Positions 33,292-42,876 of a DNA stretch of 64,000 bases are shown piece by piece. The notes under the pieces were generated by a model. That model did no database searches. It had not been told where the DNA came from and saw only the letters and a program-made list of their open reading frames with translations. The position numbers and the translations under genes are program-made. How positions within the stretch are numbered: position 1 is the stretch's first letter; every line of letters begins with the position of its first letter. Source of the stretch: Arthrobacter sp. ISL-95 (GTDB lineage Bacteria > Actinomycetota > Actinomycetes > Actinomycetales > Micrococcaceae); NCBI RefSeq assembly GCF_018613695.1, contig NZ_JAGGPR010000005.1:369571-433570 (forward strand), given 5' to 3'.

Positions 33292-34422
33292 ATGCCTGCC
33301 GAGAGAACCGATCCCACTCCGCGCGTCATGGGCCGGTTGCGGCTTGCCAGCCAAGGCTTGTTGGGCGACGGTTTCCCCACCGTTCCGGATGCGGTCCGGT
33401 GGATGACCTGCATGCAAGCGCAGGACCTCGGCTCAGCGTTGTGGGCGGTTGGGCAGCGCGTACCCGGCACGGCTGCGTCGGACGTTCGGGCAGCCCTCGA
33501 CGCCGGGACGGTGGTCCGCTCGTGGCCGATGCGCGGCACCCTGCATGTGCTGGCCCCGGAAGATCTCCGCTGGATTCTTGGCATCACCGGTGACCGGCTG
33601 ATGAATTCCCTGGCTGGTCGCCACCGTGAACTCGGCATCACGGCCGACGACATCAGCCATTGCCGGGACATCGCTTACAAAACCGCTGAGGTCCTCAAAG
33701 CAGGGGGTGCGCCGGGAGCAAGCCGGGAGCAGCTGTTCCAGGCTTTCGAGGACGCCGGCCAAATCACCAAAGCCCAGCGGGGCATTCATTTGTTGGGGAG
33801 TCTGTGCCAGCGCGCGTGGCTGGTCCAAGGTCCCATGGCGGGGACAAACGGCAAAGTGGGTGTACAACAACTGTTCGTGCCGTTCGACGAGTGGATTCCG
33901 TACTCGAGGGAGCTGGACCGCCAAGAGGGGATCGCTGAACTGCTGTTCCGCTATGTCCGAAGTCACGGCCCGGCCACCATCAGGGATTTCGCGTGGTGGA
34001 GCCAAGTTCCACTCACCGAAGCGCGCAAAGCCCTTAATGAGGTGCAGGACCGTTTGGTTGAGCTGCAGCTAGGCGGCAGCAGCTATTGGCTTTCACCGGA
34101 GGCAGCAGCAATGCTCGACGACGGCGTCCCCGGCTCGCGCTCGTTGCTGGCACTTCCGGGGTTCGACGAGTTCCTGCTCGGCTACCAGGACAGGAGCCTG
34201 GTGCTGGCTCCTGAGTACGCGGAGTTGGTGGTGCCGGGCAAGAACGGGGTGTTCAAACGGATCATGGTGTCCGGCGGCGAAGTGGTGGGAACGTGGGCGA
34301 GGACGGTGAGCGGGAAGGCCATAGGCGCCACGCCTGAGCCGTTCGCGGGGGAGCTGGGTCCAGCGGCTGAGCGCTCGTTCCAAGCCCAAGGCCGTGCCTA
34401 CCTGAAGTTCATGGCAGGCTGA
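33292..34422 (+). CDS. Winged-helix HTH_42 protein, candidate AlkZ-like DNA glycosylase
   Basis: A 376-residue protein of the HTH_42 family, which includes E. coli YcaQ (AlkX) and Streptomyces AlkZ. These are DNA glycosylases that remove bulky N7-alkylguanine and open interstrand crosslinks. The catalytic Q-hydrophobic-Q/D motif is present as MTCMQAQDLGSALWAVGQR near residue 38, with two Gln of the QxQ type seen in AlkZ. Further family marks are VRSWPMRGTLHVLAPEDLRW, the winged helix THEARK-like region (ATIRDFAWWSQVPLTEARKA), and LLALPGFDEFLLGYQDRSLVL. Activity is predicted, not shown. It stands alone, next to no toxin cluster, so is likely housekeeping repair. Confidence 0.78.
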   Translation: MPAERTDPTPRVMGRLRLASQGLLGDGFPTVPDAVRWMTCMQAQDLGSALWAVGQRVPGTAASDVRAALDAGTVVRSWPMRGTLHVLAPEDLRWILGITGDRLMNSLAGRHRELGITADDISHCRDIAYKTAEVLKAGGAPGASREQLFQAFEDAGQITKAQRGIHLLGSLCQRAWLVQGPMAGTNGKVGVQQLFVPFDEWIPYSRELDRQEGIAELLFRYVRSHGPATIRDFAWWSQVPLTEARKALNEVQDRLVELQLGGSSYWLSPEAAAMLDDGVPGSRSLLALPGFDEFLLGYQDRSLVLAPEYAELVVPGKNGVFKRIMVSGGEVVGTWARTVSGKAIGATPEPFAGELGPAAERSFQAQGRAYLKFMAG

Positions 34423-34479
34423 GCAGGCTGAGCCGGCGAAGCCGGCTGAGCCTCGAACGGGCTCGCCAAAGAAGTGGAA

Positions 34480-34521
34480 AACCCGCTGTTCCGTTGCGGG
34501 GCGGCGACGAAACAGCGGGTT
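34480..34521. terminator. Bidirectional terminator hairpin
   Basis: AACCCGCTGTTCCGT (34480-34494) pairs 14 of 15 with ACGAAACAGCGGGTT (34507-34521) between the convergent glycosylase-like and asd genes. Confidence 0.75.
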
Positions 34522-34545
34522 AGCGAGGTCCTAAGCCGGGCAGGA

Positions 34546-35700
34546 CTAGAGCTTGCCCGTCACAATGTTGAGCATGCGGCGGAGCGGCTCGGCTGCACCC
34601 CACAGGAGCTGGTCTCCCACGGTGAAGGCACTGATGTATTCCGGGCCCATTTCGAGCTTGCGGATACGGCCCACGGGGATGTCCAGTGTGCCGGAGGCAG
34701 CTACGGGGGTCAGGTCCGACATTGAGGCTTCCTTGGTGTTGGGGACAACCTTGGCCCACTCGTTGTCCTTGGCCAGGAGATTCTCGATTTCCGTCACGGA
34801 CAGGTCTTCGCGCAGCTTGAGCGTGAGGGCCTGGGAGTGTGAACGCATGGCACCGATGCGGATGCAAAGGCCGTCCATGGCGATGTGGTCCTTGCCTGCG
34901 GTGCCGTTGCCGGTGCCGAGGATCTTGTTGGTCTCAACTCCGGCCTTCCATTCTTCCTTGGACTGGCCGTTGCCGAGGTCGGCATCGATCCACGGAATGA
35001 GGGAGCCGGCCAGCGGCACACCGAACTGGGTGGCGTCAACGCCGGTGCGCTGGGCAGCGAGGACCTTGTGGTCGATTTCGAGGATGGCCGATGCGGGATC
35101 TTCCAGTTCGCTGCTGACCTCGTTGTTGAGGGTGCCGAACTGGTTGAGGAGTTCCCGCATGTGCCGGGCGCCACCACCTGAGGCAGCCTGGTACGTCATG
35201 GAAGTACCCCATTCCACCAGGTTGTTCTTGAAGAGGCCGCCGAGGCCCATCAGCATGCAGGAAACCGTACAGTTGCCGCCGATGAAGTCCTTCACGCCGC
35301 CAGACAGGCCGGCGTCGATGACATCGCGGTTGATGGGGTCCAACACGATGATCGAGTCCTCGTTCATGCGCAGGGTGGACGCAGCGTCGATCCACAGGCC
35401 ATCCCAGCCGCGGTTGCGGAGTTCGCCGTGGACCTGCTTGGTGTAGTCGCCGCCCTGGGCGGTGACAATAATCGGCAGCTTGGCCAGCGTCTCAATATCG
35501 AACGCATCCTCGAGCTTGCCGGGATCGCCAGCGGCAGAGCTCAGGAAGGACGGGGCGGCACCTCCTGCGTTCGAGGTGGAGAAAAATACCGGGTTGATGT
35601 TGGCGAAGTCGTTCTCGTCCTGCATGCGCTGCATCAGGACGGAGCCGACCATGCCACGCCAACCGACCAGTCCAACGGACGGATTAGCTGCTGTAGTCAT
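34546..35700 (-). CDS. asd: Aspartate-semialdehyde dehydrogenase, E. coli-type
   Basis: A 384-residue enzyme that reduces aspartyl phosphate to the semialdehyde for lysine/diaminopimelate, threonine and methionine synthesis. The N-terminus [18 protein letters not shown] binds [21 protein letters not shown] holds the active Cys; [15 protein letters not shown] and [12 protein letters not shown] follow. These motifs and the length match the longer E. coli/Haemophilus type and not the roughly 345-residue type common in actinobacteria with ask. It stands as a single gene, preceded by no ask, which is a point of interest. Confidence 0.92.
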   Translation of the reverse strand: MTTAANPSVGLVGWRGMVGSVLMQRMQDENDFANINPVFFSTSNAGGAAPSFLSSAAGDPGKLEDAFDIETLAKLPIIVTAQGGDYTKQVHGELRNRGWDGLWIDAASTLRMNEDSIIVLDPINRDVIDAGLSGGVKDFIGGNCTVSCMLMGLGGLFKNNLVEWGTSMTYQAASGGGARHMRELLNQFGTLNNEVSSELEDPASAILEIDHKVLAAQRTGVDATQFGVPLAGSLIPWIDADLGNGQSKEEWKAGVETNKILGTGNGTAGKDHIAMDGLCIRIGAMRSHSQALTLKLREDLSVTEIENLLAKDNEWAKVVPNTKEASMSDLTPVAASGTLDIPVGRIRKLEMGPEYISAFTVGDQLLWGAAEPLRRMLNIVTGKL

Positions 35701-35809
35701 TGACCAAGTCTAAACTTTCGGAGCGAACTGCCGCTGTTGGTTACGTCACGCACGCACTGCACGACGCCGCGACGTGCCCGGGAAAGAGCCGGCGGCCGCT
35801 CCAGCGGTT

Positions 35810-36037
35810 CTAGAAGAGGCTGTCGGCGTCGTGTTCCTGCAGAAGCACAGCTTTGCGCTTGCGCAGGGCAAAGAACGCGCCGAAGGTAAACACCTGGGTG
35901 ACGACGATCAGCACAATGATCCCCGCAATTTTGTTGCCGCCCAGGATCATGGTGAGTCCCACAATGGCGGAGATCAAGGCGAAGAGCGGCAGCAGCATGT
36001 AGCCCAGCACGAACAGGGTTTCGGGTTTTTTCAGCAT
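35810..36037 (-). CDS. Small two-helix membrane protein downstream of folA
   Basis: A 75-residue protein: LFVLGYMLLPLFALISAIVGL and IAGIIVLIVVTQVFTFGAFFA are two membrane segments, followed by ALRKRKAVLLQEHDADSLF, a basic then acidic tail inside the cell. It starts 10 bases after the folA stop and ends the thyA-folA transcript. I do not recognise the family; a role in nucleotide metabolism is not implied by anything in the sequence. Confidence 0.7.
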   Translation of the reverse strand: MLKKPETLFVLGYMLLPLFALISAIVGLTMILGGNKIAGIIVLIVVTQVFTFGAFFALRKRKAVLLQEHDADSLF

Positions 36038-36047
36038 GCGGGCTTTC

Positions 36048-36644
36048 CTAGCTTTCGTTCCGGCGCCACGTGGTGAACCGGTAGTTGGTGCCGTTTTTGG
36101 CGGTGAGCCAGCCTTCTGCCGGGGCTACGGCGTCGAAGGTCCAATCATCACTGAGCTCGGGTGCGTAGGTGTCACCCTCCAGTTCGGCGTCAATGATGGT
36201 GACGACCGCCAGGTTGGCGATGCCCATGGATTGTTCAAAGATTTCGCCGCCGCCGATGATCCATACTTTTTGACCACCCGGTGCGAACTGCGATTCCAGC
36301 AGCGCGGCGTCAAGGGAGGAAACCACGACGGCGCCCTCCGCCTCGGGCGTGGAAGCCCACTCGGCGTTGCGGGTCACCACGATGTTGGTACGGCCTGGAA
36401 GGGGACGGTACTTTTCGGGGAAGGACAGCCAGGTCTTGCGGCCCATGATGACGGGGTGCCCTGTGGTGAGCTGGCTGAAATGCTTCAAATCCTCGGGAAG
36501 GTGCCACGGCATGGAGCCGTCTTTGCCGATCACGCCGGACCTGGTCTGGGCCCACACCATGCCGATGCCCGTCATGCCGGCGGCGGTCTCCTGTGTGAAG
36601 ATGACGCCGGGAAGCTGCGAAGGAGTCTCGGAAGACGTGCTCAT
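36048..36644 (-). CDS. folA: Dihydrofolate reductase
   Basis: A 198-residue enzyme reducing dihydrofolate to tetrahydrofolate with NADPH. Seen are [28 protein letters not shown] with the catalytic Asp, [21 protein letters not shown] and [12 protein letters not shown]. The core normally begins at about residue 24 (MTGIGMVW), so 23 extra residues precede it; the start at 36644 overlaps the thyA stop (ATGA) and is favoured by coupling. ThyA turns methylene-THF into dihydrofolate, which FolA recycles, so the pairing makes metabolic sense. Confidence 0.93.
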   Translation of the reverse strand: MSTSSETPSQLPGVIFTQETAAGMTGIGMVWAQTRSGVIGKDGSMPWHLPEDLKHFSQLTTGHPVIMGRKTWLSFPEKYRPLPGRTNIVVTRNAEWASTPEAEGAVVVSSLDAALLESQFAPGGQKVWIIGGGEIFEQSMGIANLAVVTIIDAELEGDTYAPELSDDWTFDAVAPAEGWLTAKNGTNYRFTTWRRNES

Positions 36645-37444
36645 ACCGCGATCGGCGCCTTAATGGTGGGGTGGTGGCGGTAGTCCACCACTTCAAAGTC
36701 ATCCAGCGTGTAGTCGAAGATGGAATCCGGTGTGCGGAGGATCTTCAGCTGCGGGTAGTCATAAGGCTCCCTGCTGAGCTGCTCGGCAACCTGCTCAACG
36801 TGGTTGTCATAAACGTGGACGTCTCCGCCGGTCCAGACGAATTCGCCTGGCTCAAGTCCAAGCTGCTGCGCCACCATGCGCGTCAGAAGGGCGTAGGAGG
36901 CAATGTTGAAGGGGACGCCCAGGAACGTGTCCGCGGAGCGCTGGTAAAGCTGGCAGGACAGTTTGCCATCCGCAACGTAGAACTGGAAGAACGCGTGGCA
37001 CGGGGGCAATGCCATGTCCTTGAGCTCGGAAACGTTCCACGCGGACACAATGTGGCGCCGGGAGTCGGGATTGGCAGCCAGATTGGTCATGAGCTCGGAG
37101 ATCTGGTCGATGTGTCCGCCGTCGGGCGTTGGCCAACTCCGCCACTGCACGCCATAAACGGGGCCCAGCTCGCCGTCGGCGTCCGCCCATTCGTCCCAGA
37201 TGGAGACGCCTTGGTCCTGCATCCACTTCACGTTCGAGTCCCCGCGCAGGAACCACAGGAGCTCCACAGCTACGGATTTGAAGTGGACCCGCTTGGTGGT
37301 GATCAGCGGGAAGCTCTCGGCAAGATCGAACCTCAACTGGCGGCCGAAAACGCTGCGCGTTCCGGTTCCGGTGCGGTCCGATTTGTGCGTGCCGTTGGCC
37401 ATGACATCGCGCAGGAGGTCTTCATAGGGGGTGGGGATGCTCAC
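36641..37444 (-). CDS. thyA: Thymidylate synthase
   Basis: A 267-residue enzyme that methylates dUMP to dTMP with methylene-tetrahydrofolate. Motifs: [35 protein letters not shown], the active Cys in [32 protein letters not shown], and [12 protein letters not shown]. It starts with a GTG that overlaps the TGA of the upstream GntR gene by four bases, and its TGA overlaps the folA ATG. This places dTMP synthesis in one coupled transcript with a GntR regulator. Confidence 0.95.
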   Translation of the reverse strand: MSIPTPYEDLLRDVMANGTHKSDRTGTGTRSVFGRQLRFDLAESFPLITTKRVHFKSVAVELLWFLRGDSNVKWMQDQGVSIWDEWADADGELGPVYGVQWRSWPTPDGGHIDQISELMTNLAANPDSRRHIVSAWNVSELKDMALPPCHAFFQFYVADGKLSCQLYQRSADTFLGVPFNIASYALLTRMVAQQLGLEPGEFVWTGGDVHVYDNHVEQVAEQLSREPYDYPQLKILRTPDSIFDYTLDDFEVVDYRHHPTIKAPIAV

Positions 37445-37833
37445 GAGTCCAGCTTACTGGTCAGCCTGCCTCGAACCAGATCTATGAGAGTGTCGTCACG
37501 AATGCCCGCGTCGCGAGCCGTCCGGATCAAACCGTCGACGGCGTCCATCACCGCAGCGTCCGCCCGGACAGTGCCGTGCTGCGTCCGGGGCGGGCCGACG
37601 ACGACCGTCCCGTTCCGTCGTCGTGATTCGATCAATCCCTGCTGCTCGAGTTCTTTGTAGGCGCGTGCCACTGTTCCCGCGGCGATTCCGAGGTCCGCGG
37701 CCAAGCTGCGCACTGTGGGCAGGCGGCTTCCGGGTTCCAGGGCGCCCACGGCTATCAGTGAACTGAGCTGGCGGCGGATTTGTTCGAAGGGTGGCACGGG
37801 ATCGGCAAGATCCACGGTGATCCCGGCAGTCAT
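37441..37833 (-). CDS. GntR-family regulator, short YtrA type
   Basis: A 130-residue protein. Residues 15-80 are a GntR winged helix ([52 protein letters not shown]); the C-terminal part of about 50 residues is a short dimer helix pair without the usual effector domain, which is the YtrA subfamily layout. YtrA regulators usually control adjacent membrane transport or permease genes. It overlaps the upstream membrane gene (ATGA) and thyA (GTGA), and the operator at 39495-39518 before the first gene of the unit suggests autoregulation. Confidence 0.87.
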   Translation of the reverse strand: MTAGITVDLADPVPPFEQIRRQLSSLIAVGALEPGSRLPTVRSLAADLGIAAGTVARAYKELEQQGLIESRRRNGTVVVGPPRTQHGTVRADAAVMDAVDGLIRTARDAGIRDDTLIDLVRGRLTSKLDS

Positions 37834-39476
37834 TGGGCCCGTTCCCCAAGGTTGGCGGGCTCGGCGCGGGGGATGGTGGCAAGCAAGCTGCGGACCGGTA
37901 TCACTGCGACGATCACGGCGATGGCAGCCAAGACCATGCCTACGGTGTTAGCCGGGCTGGGCGCCAACGGGTATTCGCCGCTGCCTGGTGAAAACACGCT
38001 GTACCAAGCATCGCCGGTGATCAGAAGCAGCGCGGCTGCCTGCCCCAAGCAGTAAGCAGCCAGTGTCCTCACGATTCGGTACAGGCTGATGGCCCTCAAC
38101 GCGGCGTCCAGGCCGGCCTCGCCCTCACTTTCCGGGATACCACGACGGCGGCGCACGGCAATGATGGCAGCCGCAGCTGAGGCGGCAACTACCGCGGAGA
38201 GCACAAGGGCAGCCGGCCATGTCCTGGGGGCGAATGGCTGCGCTTCCGCGGCCACGGCGAAAGCCACGGCGACGGCAAAGATCAAGGCGCTTCCGATCGC
38301 GAAAGAGAGCAGCCCTCGCGAAACGGGCTGCCGCGGCCAATGGACTTGGGCTTCGGGTAGTCCATAATTTCGCGCCAACAGCATTTCGCCGGCCGCAATG
38401 ACTATCAAAAGGGCGGCAGCGGCAAAGGCGGTTACGGTGGGAAAAGCCCACGGGTTAAGGGGGTGGGAGGCAACCAGGATCGCCACAACGCCCGCCACAA
38501 GTGCAAGCCCGCCCACTACGCCCAACACTGCGCCAAGGGAGATGCTGAGCCGGGCGGCCCCGTGGGTTAGAGGATCGGAACGAAGGGTTTTTGCGCTCGT
38601 GGCTTGAGGTGCTTTGAGGATCGAGGGAAGTTCAGGCACCCGCCACCACCACATTGCCGCGAGAACTGCCATGTTGATCAGTCCCAGCACGTTGAACCAA
38701 GACGACTGCCACGCCGCCCCCGGTGCCGGCTGCGATGCGAAGTTACCGGCGATGGTGGCCAGCCCGGCAGCGATGGTCGCTACGGTCCGAAGCAGCCGGT
38801 TGGTGGCGATCGTCCGGAGCGTTCGGTTGTCGTCGCCGTCGAGCGTCTCCAATTGGCGACGGCGGGCGATCAGGAGGAGCACCAGCCACGTTCCCAAAGC
38901 GAGGACAATCAAAGCCCCGCCGAGCCAAAGGGCTAGTTCCGATCCTTGAATCCGGCCGTCCTGTCCTTGGTCCATGTAACCGTTGTCCATAGGCGGCGCC
39001 TGGCCCGGCGGCGTAGGCAGCACCGATGAATGGCCGGGGAGCGTTGCAATCCAGGCAATGGCCAAGGCTGCGTAGCCGAAGATGGCTGCTGTGGTCCAAG
39101 CAAGCTTGCGCGGAAGGAAGTCCCCGATTCTCCGGATCTTAAGCTCTGCGTACCTGCTTGGTGCCTTCGGCGCGGGGTAACTTAGTTGACCCAGCGCATG
39201 GACGCCCAGGCTCGCAACAATCGGCCAGGCCAGTGCGTTGGCGATCTGGTCCGGAGTTGCAGGGGCGCTTGATCCCATGGGATTCGCACGGATGATCCCG
39301 GCGCTCATGGCACCCTGTAGGGAACTGGCCATCCAGCCAATGATGCCCACCCAAAGTCCATGTGAGGCAACGGATTGGGCATCCGGCTTGGACCAGACCT
39401 GCATCCTCAGGAACAGGTACACGATGATGGCAGCGGCCACCGGTCCCAGGAAAAACATTGTTGGCAGAACAACCAC
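37830..39476 (-). CDS. Large polytopic membrane protein under GntR control
   Basis: A 548-residue protein with about 12-13 hydrophobic segments. It starts MVVLPTMFFLGPVAAAIIVY, has two loops with charged residues, and shows some internal similarity in spacing, such as the pattern RRRQLETLDGD and RRRRGIPESEG. I recall membrane proteins of similar type (DUF1648-like or unknown) next to YtrA regulators, but cannot place this one. The GTG at 39476 has GGGGGTC upstream; an ATG six codons in is possible. It heads the operon membrane protein, gntR, thyA, folA, small membrane protein, and should be the primary target of the regulator. Confidence 0.75.
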   Translation of the reverse strand: MVVLPTMFFLGPVAAAIIVYLFLRMQVWSKPDAQSVASHGLWVGIIGWMASSLQGAMSAGIIRANPMGSSAPATPDQIANALAWPIVASLGVHALGQLSYPAPKAPSRYAELKIRRIGDFLPRKLAWTTAAIFGYAALAIAWIATLPGHSSVLPTPPGQAPPMDNGYMDQGQDGRIQGSELALWLGGALIVLALGTWLVLLLIARRRQLETLDGDDNRTLRTIATNRLLRTVATIAAGLATIAGNFASQPAPGAAWQSSWFNVLGLINMAVLAAMWWWRVPELPSILKAPQATSAKTLRSDPLTHGAARLSISLGAVLGVVGGLALVAGVVAILVASHPLNPWAFPTVTAFAAAALLIVIAAGEMLLARNYGLPEAQVHWPRQPVSRGLLSFAIGSALIFAVAVAFAVAAEAQPFAPRTWPAALVLSAVVAASAAAAIIAVRRRRGIPESEGEAGLDAALRAISLYRIVRTLAAYCLGQAAALLLITGDAWYSVFSPGSGEYPLAPSPANTVGMVLAAIAVIVAVIPVRSLLATIPRAEPANLGERAQ

Positions 39477-39494
39477 GGCAAGACCCCCACATCT

Positions 39495-39518
39495 TTTGTA
39501 TCAATCTACTGATACAAA
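39495..39518. promoter_or_regulatory. GntR/YtrA-type operator
   Basis: Perfect 9-base arms TTTGTATCA (39495-39503) and TGATACAAA (39510-39518) with spacer ATCTAC. Lies 19 bases upstream of the first start of the gntR unit, the usual place for autoregulation by YtrA proteins. Confidence 0.7.
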
Positions 39519-39545
39519 GAAGTAGGGGTCAAGCCGCTTGCGGGG

Positions 39546-40514
39546 TCAGTCGTCGAACGGCTTGACCTGCTCAACGGACACAATCTTCCGCTCGGTTCCA
39601 CGCGCTACCTGGCACACAATCACTTCGCCGGGAGAAAGGAAAGGGTCGGTTGAGGGAAGCAGGGCACGCAGTGCCTGCGACATGTGTTGGCCCAGCTGCT
39701 TCACGGCCGTGGGCAGAGCCGGGCGGTGAGTGCATACGGCGATCGGCAATTGCTTGTCGAACAAAGCCTCCACCGCGGCAGCGGTCTTCTTGGGGGAGCG
39801 CTGGTGGGTGTGCTCGGTGAGTGCCTCCACCAGTTTGACCTTGGCTCCGCTGGCCTTGGCGTAGGGGGCGATGGTGGCTACACAACGCGCCCAGGGACTG
39901 GTGACAACACGTTGAGGTTTCCACACCCCCAACAGGCGCTGGACAGCCACTGCCTGCCTCTGGCCAGTGGCGGCCAGAGGACGGTCGCCCTCGGCCTTGG
40001 TCCAGGAGGACCGTGGCTTCGCTTTGGCGTGCCGGATCAATATCAGTGGCCACGTATCCAGCTCACCGCGGACGTGCGCCTTCTGAAGGTACTCCAGCGG
40101 CTCCACATCTGTTGGGTTGCTCAGGAAGCTGGCCGCCCGTTCCGGGCTGCACCACATGACGCTGTCCACTTCCTTGCCATCGGGCCGAAGCTGGGCACCG
40201 TTGACCTTGACGGCCCAGTACCTGACTACCTTCAAGCCGGCACTGACGTGGTAGTGAATTGCCGGAAGAGGTATGCCCAGCGGGGCTTGCAGGCCTATCT
40301 CTTCCCACACTTCACGGGCAGCGCACTCGGGAACTGTTTCCCCGGCGTCGAGCTTGCCCTTGGGCCATGACCAATCGTCATAACGCGGACGATGGATCAG
40401 GAGAACCTCTAGGGCACCCTTGGTGACGCGCCAGGGAATGGCTCCGGCGGCAACAACGGCCACCGGCTCGCCGGGGTGGTCTGTTTGATCCGCCACGGGG
40501 GAATCGCTGTTCAA
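39546..40514 (-). CDS. mutT1: MutT1-like Nudix hydrolase fused to a histidine phosphatase domain
   Basis: A 322-residue two-domain protein as in mycobacterial MutT1. Residues 18-140 are a Nudix domain with box GKLDAGETVPECAAREVWEE followed by IGL. Residues about 155-322 form a SixA-type histidine phosphatase beginning LILIRHAKAKPRSSW, with VTSPWARCVATI and the second catalytic His in IAVCTHRPALPTAV. MutT1 cleans 8-oxo-GTP and 8-oxo-dGTP and also acts on diadenosine polyphosphates. TTG start with AAGGA five bases upstream, 8 bases after the ppk1 stop, so the two are one transcript. Confidence 0.9.
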   Translation of the reverse strand: MNSDSPVADQTDHPGEPVAVVAAGAIPWRVTKGALEVLLIHRPRYDDWSWPKGKLDAGETVPECAAREVWEEIGLQAPLGIPLPAIHYHVSAGLKVVRYWAVKVNGAQLRPDGKEVDSVMWCSPERAASFLSNPTDVEPLEYLQKAHVRGELDTWPLILIRHAKAKPRSSWTKAEGDRPLAATGQRQAVAVQRLLGVWKPQRVVTSPWARCVATIAPYAKASGAKVKLVEALTEHTHQRSPKKTAAAVEALFDKQLPIAVCTHRPALPTAVKQLGQHMSQALRALLPSTDPFLSPGEVIVCQVARGTERKIVSVEQVKPFDD

Positions 40515-40522
40515 CTGTGTCC

Positions 40523-42772
40523 TTACCGCCGGGCCGCAGCACGCTGGCGTGAGCGGGAGGCCAGGAGCCAGGACTGCATGTCAAGCAAAGGCTTGCCCTC
40601 GTCGTCCAAATGGTGTCTGGTCCAGTGTCCGCTATTGTCCAAGTGCCAGCTGGCTGTCCCGTCGTCAACGTAGCGACGCATCAGATCCATGACCGTTGCC
40701 GTGTCTTCCTTGCTGGCCAGCTGAACCAGCGCCTCCACGCGGCGATCCAGATTGCGGTGCATCATGTCAGCGGAGCCGATGTAGACCACGGGCTCGCCAC
40801 CGTTGCCAAAAGCAAAGACGCGTGAGTGTTCAAGGAATCGGCCCAGGACCGAACGGACCCTGATGTTTTCGCTGAGTCCCGGGACGCCCGGGCGCAGGGA
40901 GCAGATGCCGCGCACCACGACGTCAACCTTCACGCCGGCCTGGGAGGCCCGGTAGAGGGCGTCGATGATGGCTTCGTCCACCATGGAGTTGACCTTGATC
41001 TGCACCAATCCGGGAGCGCCGGCCTGGGCCCTGCGGATTTCGCCTTCAATCCTGTCCATCAAGCCGGCCCGCACCGATCGCGGCGCAACGAGCAACCTCT
41101 TGAACGTGGACTTCGGGGCGTAGCCGGAGAGCTGGTTGAACAGCTTGGACAGGTCCTCGCCCACTTGCTCATTGGCAGTGAGCAAGCCGAGGTCTTCATA
41201 GTAGCGGGCTGTGCGTGGGTGGTAGTTGCCGGTGCCGATGTGGCAGTAGCGGCGGAGGCCGTCCACTTCCTGTCGAACCACCAGGGACAACTTGCAGTGA
41301 GTTTTCAGGCCCACGATGCCATACACCACGTGGACGCCTGCTTGCTCGAGCTTTCGCGCCCAGGAAATGTTGGCCTGCTCGTCAAAGCGGGCCTTGATCT
41401 CCACGAGGGCCAGGACCTGCTTGCCTGCTTCCGCGGCGTCGATCAAGGCATCAACGATGGGAGAGTCGCCGGATGTCCGGTACAGGGTCTGCTTGATGGC
41501 CTGCACCTTGGGATCCGCGGCCGCTTGCTCCAGGAAAGCCTGCACGGAAGTGGAGAACGAGTCATACGGGTGGTGCAGGAGGATGTCCCTGCGCCGCATG
41601 GCGGCAAAGACGTTTGCTGCCTTGGACGTTTCGGACTCGTTGAGGTACCGCGAGGTGTGCGGCACGTGCTTGGGGTAGTGCAGATCGGCGCGGTCTATGG
41701 CGCTGATCGCGGAGAGTCCACGGAGATCCAGCGGTGCTGGTACGGAGTAGACCTCGGACTCTTCAACCCCGAGCTCCCGGATAAGCAGCGCCTTGATGTT
41801 CGGGTTGATGTCAGTGGTGACTTCAAGCCGCACCGGCGGGCCGAAGCGCCGGCGCAGGAGTTCCTTCTCCAAAGCTTGCAGCAGGTTCTCGGCGTCGTCC
41901 TCTTCTACTTCCAGGTCCTCGTTACGGGTGACGCGGAAGGTGTGGTGCTCCAGGACTTCCATGCCCGGGAACAGCTTGTCCAGGTGGACAGCGATGACTT
42001 CTTCCAAAGCGATGAACCGCGCCACCCGGCCCGGGATAGCGCCTGCACGCGGTCCGTCCACGGAAATGAGACGGGGCAGCTGGTCCGGCACCTTAACGCG
42101 GGCGAAGAGTTCCTTGTCGCTGATCGGGTTGCTCACAATCACCGCGAGGTTAAGGGAAAGGCCCGAAATGTAGGGGAAGGGGTGGGCCGGGTCCACAGCC
42201 AGCGGCGTCAGGATGGGGAACACCTTCTCCTGGAACATGATGCTGATCCGGTGCCGGGCATCTTCATCCAGTTCATGCCAGTGCATGATGTGGATGTGCT
42301 CGTAGGCCAGGGCGGGACGGATCTGTTCGGCGAAGACCCGTGCATGGCGTTCCTGCAGCTTGTGGGCCTCTTCGCTGATCTGTTCCAGCACCTCAATGGG
42401 GCTCAGTCCCGCAGGGGAGGGGACGGCGAGTCCGGTGGCGATACGGCGCTTGAGGCCGGCCACGCGCACCATGAAGAACTCGTCCAGGTTGGAGGCGAAG
42501 ATAGACAGGAAGCTGACGCGTTCCAGCAGGAAGAGGTCAGGATCTTCAGCGAGCTCCAGCACACGGGAGTTGAATGCCAGCCAGCTGAGCTCGCGGTCCA
42601 GGAAGCGGTCCGGGGAGATGTCGCCTTCGGGCTCCAGGCTCGGCGCGAACTCCGGAATATCGATGCGGTCCTGGGTGGCTCGCGAGGCCGGCACTTCCGA
42701 TGACCCGAAGCGTGGGGGCAGGGTTGCGCCCTTCGAGGTGGATCCGGCGGTGCCGACGGGGTCCGGCTGCAT
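40523..42772 (-). CDS. ppk1: Polyphosphate kinase 1
   Basis: A 749-residue enzyme that builds polyphosphate from ATP. The N domain begins at about residue 55 ([20 protein letters not shown]), followed by the PPK catalytic core with [40 protein letters not shown] and [17 protein letters not shown]. The phosphorylated His lies in [20 protein letters not shown], and the C-terminal [20 protein letters not shown] is the family end. The N-terminal 50 residues are Ser/Pro-rich, a family variation. Adjoining mutT1 and the GlnR/mshD genes match a familiar actinobacterial neighbourhood. Confidence 0.95.
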   Translation of the reverse strand: MQPDPVGTAGSTSKGATLPPRFGSSEVPASRATQDRIDIPEFAPSLEPEGDISPDRFLDRELSWLAFNSRVLELAEDPDLFLLERVSFLSIFASNLDEFFMVRVAGLKRRIATGLAVPSPAGLSPIEVLEQISEEAHKLQERHARVFAEQIRPALAYEHIHIMHWHELDEDARHRISIMFQEKVFPILTPLAVDPAHPFPYISGLSLNLAVIVSNPISDKELFARVKVPDQLPRLISVDGPRAGAIPGRVARFIALEEVIAVHLDKLFPGMEVLEHHTFRVTRNEDLEVEEDDAENLLQALEKELLRRRFGPPVRLEVTTDINPNIKALLIRELGVEESEVYSVPAPLDLRGLSAISAIDRADLHYPKHVPHTSRYLNESETSKAANVFAAMRRRDILLHHPYDSFSTSVQAFLEQAAADPKVQAIKQTLYRTSGDSPIVDALIDAAEAGKQVLALVEIKARFDEQANISWARKLEQAGVHVVYGIVGLKTHCKLSLVVRQEVDGLRRYCHIGTGNYHPRTARYYEDLGLLTANEQVGEDLSKLFNQLSGYAPKSTFKRLLVAPRSVRAGLMDRIEGEIRRAQAGAPGLVQIKVNSMVDEAIIDALYRASQAGVKVDVVVRGICSLRPGVPGLSENIRVRSVLGRFLEHSRVFAFGNGGEPVVYIGSADMMHRNLDRRVEALVQLASKEDTATVMDLMRRYVDDGTASWHLDNSGHWTRHHLDDEGKPLLDMQSWLLASRSRQRAAARR

Positions 42773-42876
42773 GGGGTTCTCCTAAGCTCAGGACGGGGGT
42801 TTCCTCCCACATTACAAGCAATTCCGACGCTCGAATCCAAGATGTCACCTGCTTTCCGGCAAGTGATCCCGTCAGG

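Noticed and set aside
40826..42703. A 625-codon plus-strand open frame opposite ppk1
   Set aside because: Antisense to an intact, well-matched ppk1; no motif of its own.
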